A DNA stretch of 64,000 nucleotides from JARIHD01 sp036392795 (GTDB lineage: Bacteria > Patescibacteriota > Saccharimonadia > Saccharimonadales > UBA4665): positions 1 to 64,000 of the forward strand of contig DASVXH010000083.1 of NCBI GenBank assembly GCA_036392795.1, in the 5' to 3' direction. This document shows, in pieces, positions 1 to 8,500 of this stretch. Position 1 is the stretch's first letter; the number at the start of each line of letters is the position of its first letter. The notes beneath the pieces were generated by a model. That model made no database searches and was not told where the DNA came from. It was given only the letters and a program-made list of their open reading frames with translations. The position numbers and the translations under genes are program-made.

Positions 1-2
1 GT

Positions 3-2099
3 AAACAATATTCAATTCAAGATTTGCGTAACATCGGTATTATCGCGCACATTGACGCCGGTAAAACTACTACTACCGAAGGTATTTTGTACCGCACCGG
101 GCTAAAGCACAAAATCGGTGCCGTTCACGAAGGTGAAACTACCACCGACTGGATGGCTCAGGAGCGCGAACGCGGTATTACCATTGTATCGGCAGCCGTT
201 ACTTGCTACTGGAAAAATAAAAAGACCGGTAAAGAAGTCCAGATCAACATTATTGACACTCCTGGTCACATCGACTTTACCGTAGAAGTAGAGCGCTCTT
301 TGCGTGTGCTGGATGGCGCTGTCGTTGTCTTTGACGGCAAAATGGGTGTAGAGTCCCAGTCCGAAACCGTTTGGCGCCAGGCCGACAAATACGGCGTGCC
401 TCGCATCTGCTTCATCAACAAGATTAACCAAACCGGTGGCGACTTCTACAAGTCCCTCGACTCTATTCATAACCGCCTTAGTAAGCGCGCATTCCCTATC
501 CACCTGCCAATTGGATTCGAACAAAGTATCAATGGTGTTGTCGATCTCGTTAGCATGAAAGCCTACACTTATAAAGAATTCACCGACCACGAATTGGTTG
601 AGGGTGAAATTCCTGCCGATATGTTGGACAAGGCTAAAAAATACCGCAGCCTACTGATCGAAAACGCTGTTGCCGAAGACGAAGCTCTATTGGAAAAATT
701 CTTTGAAGTGGGCGAAGAGGGCTTAACCGAGGCAGAAGTTACCCAGGCTATCCGTACCGCCATTATGAGTGGTAAATTCTTTGCCGTATCTGGGGGTGAC
801 GGTCGGGGTGTAATCGTTGAAAAACTACTCGACCTGGTCGTAGATCTCATGCCTGCACCAACTGATCGTTCGACCAACTGGGGCACTCATCCAAAGACTG
901 GCGACGAAATCGAGCGTAAGCACAGCGACACTGAACCATTTGCCGCTTTGGCTTTCAAGATTACATCTGACCCATTTGTGGGTAAACTGGCCTATTTCCG
1001 TGTCTATTCGGGTAAGATTACCGCCGGTTCATACGTTCTCAACAGCTCAACCGGTGAGAAAGAGCGTATCGGACGCTTAGTCCGCCTGCAAGCTGATAAG
1101 CGCGAAGACGTTACAGAGGTTTCTGCCGGTGACATCGCTGCCATCGTTGGCCTAAAGGGCACTACTACCGGTAACACTCTTTGTGATGTTGCCAATCCAA
1201 TTGTTCTGGAGAGTATTACCTTCCCAGAGCCACCCGTTTCGATTGCTATCGAGCCCAAGACTAAGAGCGACCAAGAAAAAATGAGTCTGGCCCTGCAGCG
1301 CCTGGCCGAAGAAGACCCGACCTTCCGCGTTAAGGTGGACGACGAGACCGGTCAGACGATTATCTCCGGTATGGGCGAGCTGCATCTGGAAATCCTCGTT
1401 GACCGAATGAAACGTGAATTCAACGTCGAAGCAAACATCGGTCAGCCACAGGTTGCATACCGTGAAACCATCCGGAAAGACGCTGTAGAAGTTGAAGGTA
1501 AGTTCGTTCGCCAGTCTGGTGGTCGCGGTCAGTACGGTCATGTTTGGCTGCGTCTGTCACAAAACGAATCGGGCAAGGGGCTGGAGTTCATCAACTCGAT
1601 CAAGGGTGGCGTGGTCCCAAGCGAATACATTAAGCCTGTTGAACAAGGTGTTATCGAGGCCATGAACAATGGTGTTATCGCCGGTTATCCAGTGGTTGAT
1701 CTAAAGGTTGAGCTGTACGACGGTAGCTACCACGAAGTCGACTCCAACGAATTAGCCTTCAAAATCGCTGGTTCGATGGGTCTGCAGGAAGGTGTCAAGA
1801 AAGCCAATCCTGTATTGATGGAGCCTGTCATGAAGGTCGTCGTCGTTACCCCAGAGGAATTCATGGGTGACGTTATTGGCGACCTGAACAGTAAGCGCGG
1901 CCGCATTGAAAGCATGGAAGACCTAAGCGCTGGCGTAAAAGAGATCACCGCCTACGTTCCCCTTGGCGAAATGTTTGGCTACACCACCAACCTGCGCTCG
2001 ATGACCCAGGGTCGTGCGAGTTCAAGCATGGAGTTGGACCACTACGCTGATGTTCCCGGTCATGTCGCAGAGGCGATTATTGCCAAGAACGCCAAGTAG
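3..2099 (+). CDS. fusA: Elongation factor G, 5' truncated by window edge
   Basis: Ribosomal translocase GTPase. The reading frame is open from the first complete codon at position 3. The residues before the TTG at 24 (KQYSIQD) match the usual EF-G N-terminus, so the true start lies upstream of the window. Visible motifs are the P-loop AHIDAGKTT, the G2 region RGITI and G3 DTPGH. The G4 motif reads NKIN (417-428) instead of NKxD. The C-terminal domains IV and V are complete and end in the usual region. It is followed by a strong terminator at 2118-2147. Family assignment is certain; the G4 change is discussed in the findings. Confidence 0.97.
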   Translation, partial: KQYSIQDLRNIGIIAHIDAGKTTTTEGILYRTGLKHKIGAVHEGETTTDWMAQERERGITIVSAAVTCYWKNKKTGKEVQINIIDTPGHIDFTVEVERSLRVLDGAVVVFDGKMGVESQSETVWRQADKYGVPRICFINKINQTGGDFYKSLDSIHNRLSKRAFPIHLPIGFEQSINGVVDLVSMKAYTYKEFTDHELVEGEIPADMLDKAKKYRSLLIENAVAEDEALLEKFFEVGEEGLTEAEVTQAIRTAIMSGKFFAVSGGDGRGVIVEKLLDLVVDLMPAPTDRSTNWGTHPKTGDEIERKHSDTEPFAALAFKITSDPFVGKLAYFRVYSGKITAGSYVLNSSTGEKERIGRLVRLQADKREDVTEVSAGDIAAIVGLKGTTTGNTLCDVANPIVLESITFPEPPVSIAIEPKTKSDQEKMSLALQRLAEEDPTFRVKVDDETGQTIISGMGELHLEILVDRMKREFNVEANIGQPQVAYRETIRKDAVEVEGKFVRQSGGRGQYGHVWLRLSQNESGKGLEFINSIKGGVVPSEYIKPVEQGVIEAMNNGVIAGYPVVDLKVELYDGSYHEVDSNELAFKIAGSMGLQEGVKKANPVLMEPVMKVVVVTPEEFMGDVIGDLNSKRGRIESMEDLSAGVKEITAYVPLGEMFGYTTNLRSMTQGRASSSMELDHYADVPGHVAEAIIAKNAK

Positions 2100-2117
2100 T
2101 TTCGTTCTAAAAAGCAT

Positions 2118-2147
2118 AAAAACTGCCTGGGATTTCAGGCAGTTTTT
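2118..2147 (+). terminator. Intrinsic terminator of fusA
   Basis: A hairpin with stem CTGCCTG (2123-2129) and CAGGCAG (2136-2142) is flanked by A and T runs and followed by five T residues. It lies 19 nt after the fusA stop. Confidence 0.9.
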
Positions 2148-2171
2148 ATTATTGGTCGGTATCATGTCACG

Positions 2172-2492
2172 ATGGAAGACAGTAAAAAGCTAACCGAATT
2201 ACGCAAAAAGATCGATGATGTCGATGACCAAATTGTAGACCTATTGAACCAGCGCGCACAGCTGGCACTCCAGGCACGCATCGCCAAAGGTGGCCGTACA
2301 GTGCATCGCCCACAGCGGGAGAATCAAATATTAGAGCGAGTCGCTAAGATAAATCAAGGACCGCTTTCGGCAGAGGCCATTCAGACGCTGTTTCATTCTG
2401 TTATTTTTGTTTGTCGCAGTATCCAAGAGGTAGAAAACGAGCCAGAGCCGCTAGTCGGCCTGGACCGAAACTTCGTCACCGAACAAGCTTAG
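2172..2492 (+). CDS. AroQ-type chorismate mutase, stand-alone
   Basis: Predicted to convert chorismate to prephenate. The 106-residue all-helical protein aligns over its length with AroQ-class mutase domains. Arg11, Arg28 and Lys39 fall at the expected substrate-binding positions, RE at 49-50 matches the conserved Arg/Asp-Glu patch, and the last helix has CRSIQE with Gln85 where the catalytic Gln/Glu lies. A -10 box TATCAT (2160-2165) ends exactly 6 nt before the ATG, which predicts a leaderless mRNA. No other aromatic-pathway gene is in the window, so the pathway context is missing. The last 15 or so residues are an acidic tail. Confidence 0.8.
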   Translation: MEDSKKLTELRKKIDDVDDQIVDLLNQRAQLALQARIAKGGRTVHRPQRENQILERVAKINQGPLSAEAIQTLFHSVIFVCRSIQEVENEPEPLVGLDRNFVTEQA

Positions 2493-2539
2493 TGTTTGCT
2501 CATGGGCTATAAAAGACCAGAATGTGATATTGTTTGGGT

Positions 2540-3232
2540 ATGAAAGCTTGGCTGGAACAGCTACATAGTGGGGCAGAGTGGTATCACATTTCACCTGCCG
2601 CCCGAACACCATTGCAAAGGCTTGCCGCCCGAACGCTTGGCGTCGCCACTCCGGGTAATGTAATTACGCTGGCTGGCCTGGGGCTTACGCTCTACGGATT
2701 GGCCGCACTCATTCAGCAAAACAACTTGGGAGTGCTATGGATACTCATTGGCCGGCTTTTAGATGTTCTGGATGGTTTGCTGGCGCGTCTAACTCGAACT
2801 TCCAGTCCTTTTGGCGAAGGCCTTGATGCGACATGCGACAAAGTCGCCATAATCATTACTGCTTCTATGCTAATGGTAGCGTCGGTTGCTTCCATATTGC
2901 TCTTGCCACTAGCCTTGATACTCGCTGCTATTCTTCTCGAAGAGGCTTGTACGGCTTTGATTATATTACAGGCTCGCCGTAAGGACATTCAAATTCACCC
3001 AACACGGTTAGGGAAATACACTACTTTTGCACTCTGGTTTTTTGTTATCGCCTATCTGTCGTCGTATATTTTAAATCCTCTCGATGGTGCCAATGCCGGA
3101 CAGAGCGCTGCGGTGCTGGTAGCTATTATCGCACTCGGCTTTGTCGTCTTGGCGCTGCGCTGGTTGAACTTTATTCGCATCACTGGTGTAATACAAAAAG
3201 AACGAAAGAAACGAGAAACTCTTTTATCTTAA
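2540..3232 (+). CDS. CDP-alcohol phosphatidyltransferase family protein
   Basis: Membrane enzyme that transfers a phosphatidyl group from CDP-diacylglycerol to an alcohol (PgsA/PssA family). The complete signature D-x2-DG-x2-AR-x8-G-x3-D-x3-D is present, with Asp75, Asp78, Gly79, Ala82, Arg83, Gly92, Asp96 and Asp100. Several hydrophobic segments follow. The 230-residue length is normal. The ATG at 2540 was chosen over an in-frame TTG at 2534 because a TGA-TATTGT extended -10 (2525-2533) ends 6 nt before it. The alcohol substrate (glycerol phosphate, inositol phosphate or other) cannot be read from the sequence. A lipid kinase gene follows 10 nt downstream. Confidence 0.85.
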   Translation: MKAWLEQLHSGAEWYHISPAARTPLQRLAARTLGVATPGNVITLAGLGLTLYGLAALIQQNNLGVLWILIGRLLDVLDGLLARLTRTSSPFGEGLDATCDKVAIIITASMLMVASVASILLLPLALILAAILLEEACTALIILQARRKDIQIHPTRLGKYTTFALWFFVIAYLSSYILNPLDGANAGQSAAVLVAIIALGFVVLALRWLNFIRITGVIQKERKKRETLLS

Positions 3233-3242
3233 AGGCTCCGTT

Positions 3243-4202
3243 ATGTCACCATTTGATTACCTTATTACGCTTCGCAATCCCCACAGCACACATACGATAA
3301 CCGCCAAAAATCGGATCGAGCAGATAAAGCACACGCTTCATGTCAAAGAGGTGATTGACTTGGAGTTGCATGCGGGCGAGGGTAAAACCACCGATGTTCT
3401 ATTGGACTCTTGTCGCAATAAATTGGGGCCCAGAACGCTATTGTGTATTGCTGGTGGCGACGGCACCGTCAACTCGGTATTGAAGTATCTGATGACAGAA
3501 AAAACATCTAAAACAGTACAGCAAACCGTACTTTTGCCACTTTGGGGCGGCAATGCCAACGATTTAGCGCACATGTTGAATGGTGCAGCCTACAAGACGG
3601 CGATGGCAGACGTTTTGGATAAAGGACAGCGCGTTGCGATTCGTCCATTATGCTGTGAGCTGACTGCGCTTTCTGGCGAAAGGACTACGTATATCGCCTC
3701 TAGTTATATCGGATTTGGCGCTTCGGCAATGGCAGCGCGACGTTTCAATACCTTACTGCACCGTAATAGTAAGTGGCACAAGGTGCCTGGCGGACGGACG
3801 ATCCGTGAGACATTTACCGTTCTCGAAGCATTTGTGCGGATATCGGCCTTTCATATAACAGAAAATGGAAAAACAACTGGCATTTACGAGCGTATCTATA
3901 TCAACGGTTCTCGTATTGCCAAGGTACGACCGCTGCCGCTGAAACTAACCGACGACGCATTTTACCGATTAACCATCAAAGAAAAACGTCTTCGTGCAGT
4001 GGTGATGTATCTACGTGAACTCTTCCGTCGTCCAGAGGCCGAACAAGCCTCCCAGGAGGTGTCATTTGTGTGTGAAGATCGTGCGTGGGGACAGGCAGAC
4101 GGCGAGACGTTCCGGGTGTCAGCAGGGACAAAAGTACGCATTTACCGTCGGAAAACACCTTTCTATGCATTGAGTACGCGACTACCAAAAACGTCTTCTT
4201 GA
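3243..4202 (+). CDS. Diacylglycerol kinase-family lipid kinase
   Basis: ATP-dependent lipid kinase of the DgkB/YegS/sphingosine kinase fold. The nucleotide loop GGDGT lies at residues 71-75, and the conserved GTGND region appears as GGNAND around residue 106. The 319-residue length is normal and no membrane segment is evident, as expected for a peripheral enzyme. It follows the phosphatidyltransferase gene by 10 nt and probably shares its transcript, suggesting a small phospholipid-synthesis unit. Its TGA stop overlaps a TTGACA sequence just upstream of the tuf promoter. The lipid substrate is unknown. Confidence 0.85.
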   Translation: MSPFDYLITLRNPHSTHTITAKNRIEQIKHTLHVKEVIDLELHAGEGKTTDVLLDSCRNKLGPRTLLCIAGGDGTVNSVLKYLMTEKTSKTVQQTVLLPLWGGNANDLAHMLNGAAYKTAMADVLDKGQRVAIRPLCCELTALSGERTTYIASSYIGFGASAMAARRFNTLLHRNSKWHKVPGGRTIRETFTVLEAFVRISAFHITENGKTTGIYERIYINGSRIAKVRPLPLKLTDDAFYRLTIKEKRLRAVVMYLRELFRRPEAEQASQEVSFVCEDRAWGQADGETFRVSAGTKVRIYRRKTPFYALSTRLPKTSS

Positions 4203-4218
4203 CAGTCTGCTTTTACTC

Positions 4219-4247
4219 TTTACATCGGTAGGGCTTTCCGTTACAAT
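4219..4247 (+). promoter_or_regulatory. tuf promoter
   Basis: TTTACA (4219-4224), a 17-nt spacer and TACAAT (4242-4247). The predicted transcript starts near 4254 and has a leader of about 60 nt. Confidence 0.75.
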
Positions 4248-4314
4248 ACCCAGGTCACTCGTGTGATTTTTTATATTCTCACGCGGTAATACTAATAATA
4301 AGGAGTCATCTTTA

Positions 4315-5493
4315 ATGGCAGACACATTTGACCGTAGCAAGCCGCACGTTAACGTTGGTACCATGGGCCACGTTGACCACGGTAAGACTACTCTGACCGC
4401 AGCAATTACTGCTGTGCTCGCTAAAAAGCTTCCAAGCGCAACTAACAAGCCGATCGCTTACGATCAGATCGACAACGCTCCCGAAGAGCGTCAGCGTGGT
4501 ATTACCATTGCTACCTCTCACCAGGAATACGAATCAGAAAAGCGCCACTACGCGCACGTCGACATGCCTGGTCACGCCGACTACGTCAAGAACATGATTA
4601 CCGGTGCTGCTCAGGTTGATGGTGCCATCCTCGTGGTGTCTGCCGCCGATGGTCCTATGCCTCAAACCCGCGAGCACGTTCTGCTTGCCAAGCAGGTGGG
4701 TGTGCCAAAGATCGTGGTCTTCCTCAACAAGATGGACCTTGCCGACGCAGACCTCGTGGACCTCATCGAAGAAGAAATCAAGGAACTGCTCGAAAAGAAC
4801 GGTTTCGATGCAAACTGTCCTATTATCCGCGGTTCTGCCGCCAAGGCTCTCGAAGGCGACGCTGCCAACGAAGACGCTATCATGGAACTCGTTAAGGCTA
4901 TGGACGACTACATTCCAGAACCACAGCGCGACCTTGACAAGCCATTCCTAATGCCAATCGAAGACGTATTCTCGATCAAGGGTCGTGGTACCGTTGCCAC
5001 TGGTCGTATCGAACAAGGTGTCGTAAAGATTAACGACGAAGTTGAAATCGTTGGTATCCGCGACAGCCGCAAGTCTGTTGTAACCGGCATCGAAGCTTTC
5101 AAGAAGAATCTTGACCAGGGTCAAGCTGGCGACAACGCCGGTATCCTGCTCCGCGGCATCGAGCGCGACGACATCGAGCGTGGTCAGGTTATTGCCAAGC
5201 CAGGTTCTGTGACTCCTCACACCGAGTTCGAGGCAGAGGTGTACATCCTTTCCAAAGAAGAAGGTGGTCGTCACACACCATTCTTCCCCGGTTACAAGCC
5301 ACAGTTCTACTTCCGCACCACCGACGTTACCGGTGAAGTGAAATTTGACAAGGAAATGATCATGCCAGGTGACACCGTTACCTTCAAGGTTACTCTCCTT
5401 GCCCCTATCGCCATGGACGAAGGTCTACGCTTCGCTATCCGCGAAGGTGGCCGCACCGTTGGTGCTGGTGTTGTTACCAAGATCGTTAAATAA
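4315..5493 (+). CDS. tuf: Elongation factor Tu
   Basis: GTPase that delivers aminoacyl-tRNA to the ribosome. The 392-residue protein has P-loop GHVDHGKTT, G2 RGITI, G3 DMPGH and a canonical G4 NKMD, followed by normal domains II and III. The usual Cys in the G3 stretch (DCPGH) is Met here. An AAGGAG Shine-Dalgarno site lies 9 nt before the ATG. The gene is monocistronic, with its own promoter and a strong terminator. It is not adjacent to fusA/rpsG/rpsL or to the tRNA genes found at 39-41 kb. Confidence 0.98.
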   Translation: MADTFDRSKPHVNVGTMGHVDHGKTTLTAAITAVLAKKLPSATNKPIAYDQIDNAPEERQRGITIATSHQEYESEKRHYAHVDMPGHADYVKNMITGAAQVDGAILVVSAADGPMPQTREHVLLAKQVGVPKIVVFLNKMDLADADLVDLIEEEIKELLEKNGFDANCPIIRGSAAKALEGDAANEDAIMELVKAMDDYIPEPQRDLDKPFLMPIEDVFSIKGRGTVATGRIEQGVVKINDEVEIVGIRDSRKSVVTGIEAFKKNLDQGQAGDNAGILLRGIERDDIERGQVIAKPGSVTPHTEFEAEVYILSKEEGGRHTPFFPGYKPQFYFRTTDVTGEVKFDKEMIMPGDTVTFKVTLLAPIAMDEGLRFAIREGGRTVGAGVVTKIVK

Positions 5494-5512
5494 TCGATCT
5501 AAATACAACATT

Positions 5513-5548
5513 AAAAGAGCGCTGGGATATCCGGCGCTCTTTGTTTTT
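5513..5548 (+). terminator. Intrinsic terminator of tuf
   Basis: Hairpin AAAGAGCGC (5514-5522) with GCGCTCTTT (5534-5542), followed by GTTTTT. Confidence 0.92.
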
Positions 5549-5590
5549 ACATCTTGTATTCTATATAAGTTTGTTATACAGTAACATCTT

Positions 5591-8500
5591 ATGCCAACCC
5601 CAGAGTCACCCCCGTTTTCGCATGAACGTATTCCTACGCATGAACGCATCAATATAACACCGGATGCCATTTCGTATTTAGAGAAGGTCGATGTTTACGA
5701 TCCATCAGCTCCAGCGACCCAGCTATTACGACGCTATGTCGGCGAGGAATCGCATAAGGATCCGAACACCCCGATTCCAGTAGTTTATTTGGTCAAGGCA
5801 AAAGGCATCGGAGGCTACACTGTAGGTGATGCGATATTTATTCACGACGGTATCTTTGATAGTTTAAAATATGCCGAGGAATGCAGGGCATTGCTGGAGC
5901 ATGAAAAGGACCACTATAAGCAAGGCGAGACTTGTGAAATCGCACCTAGCACACTTAAAAAGATCATTGGAGCGGGCAGGGTAGCGGAAATCGAAGCTGA
6001 TATCCGGGGCTTAAAGGCACTGGACGAAAACGGCATAAATCCGCTTGGCATGATCAGTCTGACAGAAAGAGCGGTAGAGCAGGAAGCGCAAGAGTCGCCT
6101 AGTAAGGGGCCACATATTGAATCGGAAGTTCACGGCGGCATGCTTGAGCGAAAGGTAATGCTTGAGCAGGTGCTGACCGTGATGGATGTCAAGCATCTGT
6201 CACCCGGTATGGAGCCCCTGGAAAGACCTGAGTTGGGAAAGTTGGTCAAGTTGGATGACGAAGCGTTTTGGAGTTTGGCGCCAACCCTTCAGCAGGCACA
6301 ACTAAACCGGGTTATAAATCGGGATCACCCTAGCCAACGTCATATCGATATTCAAAAGCGAATTCTGGAAAGTATTGCCGATCAGCCCGAAGACGAACAG
6401 TCTTTGCGGGCGAAATCAGAGCTTATGCATCGGAAATATACTGAATCACTACAGGACTACGACATTGATCAACTGACCCGCGACCTGCAAATACTACAGT
6501 CGCAAAATGTCAGAGCCCTTATGCCCAGGCTCAAGCGGAGGAGGGCTATCGAATCTGCAACGCTACCCCATTTGCGTAGGGCAATCCTGGACTCATCAGA
6601 TAACCATGAAGATTTGATACGGTTAGCTGACCTGATAAAGGAGACTGCCGCTGCAGAGGCTCGGTTTATAGGCCAGGCACACTCGCCCTTATTCATAAGG
6701 ATGCCTTTGAATCAACTTCTTAAAGATGTCGACTTCAGCAAACTCTCTACAGCTCAGAGCGACTCGCTGGCCCGAAAACTAATCTATTATGGAAGCCAGG
6801 TCGGCTATTATGAATCATATCTGAGCAGCGACAAACCAAAAGATGAGCACAGCATGGAGGTGCCGGATACTGCGCGGAATCATTTCCTTTTACGAGTCAT
6901 TCGGGAAATTGATGCCCGGATAATTGCCGACATCCAAGCGCAGCCCGCAGGGCTAGATAAACTCCACTATCTGACAAAGAGGTTTCCGGGCGAAGCTGGA
7001 GATATGCTTGCCCATATAGGCACTAATCTTCTAAACCCGCAGATAGTTGGCAATACGCTGCATAACGGAATTACTGATGTCATTCGAAAAATGCCGCCAG
7101 GCAAACTTTTTAATAATTTTATAAATAAGGTACGATCGGGCGACGTAGATGACATGCGCGAGCTAGCATCACTCGTTCTGGCACAGATAGAAACAAACCT
7201 AACGCAAGGACGTAAGGACAGGGCCTTGACTACAAAACAGCTCAAAGCTTACTTGCCGTTTATTCTACTCGCCTATGGCGGCGACGAAGGGCCTTCTGAA
7301 CCATACGTAATCACCTCCGTGGAGGAAATTGTCTTTGACACCCGGGATGCGATAGCCAATTATGCAAAACGCTTAAAGATAGTTATCGAAGGTGCGGCCA
7401 AGCTGCAGCAAGAGTACCCGGACATACCATGGCAGGATCCGAGCGTCGAGATTCGCCAAAGCAGGCAATTAACTGGTACGCTGCTGCGGGACGCACTCAA
7501 GACATATCAAGCCGACCAAGAGGAAGGCATTGCAAAGCTTATAGCACTTATGCAGCATTATTCCGTACCCCGTCTAGAACAAGATGTTGCAATATATAAA
7601 AGCAATCAATCTTACTTGGACGTCGTTAAGATCTGGCGTAATATGGCTGAATCCTTAATATCCCGGCCCGACCTGGAGACGGATGAAAACGCTCTACTAA
7701 CACTGGCTGCTTTAGGCATGTCGGCTCCTGAGGTTGAGCTGAATCTAACGGTTGCCGACTATGCCTTTAACCAGGTAGCGCGGCTTCGCGATTTTGAGGG
7801 CGGATTACGTTTGTTGCAGGAATTTCCCAATGCCCGCACTGTGCATCGCTCGATATTGGAGGTTTTGATTGAAGAAAAAGCGCATACTCCTGCAGAGTTC
7901 GAGCAACTGAATGGCATCATAGAAACATTATACATAGATACATTAGCCGATAACTACGGGCTGATAAGCGCCGCCAGCCTAGCCGACAGTATTGCTATTC
8001 CGGTCTATAGTCACCACGAAAATATCGAAAGAGACGTCGCCCTTCGGACTGATGTCATCGAAGGAATGGAGAGTTCCGATCTCTTGGCAGGTTTGCTCAG
8101 TAGCGGCCAAGACGACACCAGGCTAAAACGTTATCTGGCAGGCAGGTGGTGGTTGGAAAAAAGAGCAGGACTACGATCAGGACTACGGGCGGGGCTACGA
8201 GCATGGGACGATGATGGGCAGGATATTCAGGACCACTTCAAGATAGAAAACTTCATTGTGTATCGAGGTCCCAATAAACGCGCCCATTTACAGCATTGGA
8301 TTGAGAATGACTATCCAGAGGCCGGCTCTTACGCCCCCTTCGATGACAGCCTGGGCGGCATATATCTGTTGACCGATCCGGCTCGCTTTTTTGCCGTTCG
8401 CAAGCTGCTATTGCAAAAACCTGACGGTGTTCTTATGAACGAGCAGGGCGGCCGCGACCTGGTTGACTCCCTGATGAATTCCTGGCTTTCTGCCGAGCGG

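Noticed and set aside
4200..4202. Possible TGA recoding as in Gracilibacteria/Absconditabacteria.
   Set aside because: TGA ends the lipid-kinase gene here and the 41475 gene at 41970-41972, while Trp and Gly in conserved proteins use normal codons.
4604..4951. A 115-codon frame inside tuf in another phase.
   Set aside because: Ser/Arg/Trp-rich shadow of the highly biased tuf codons.
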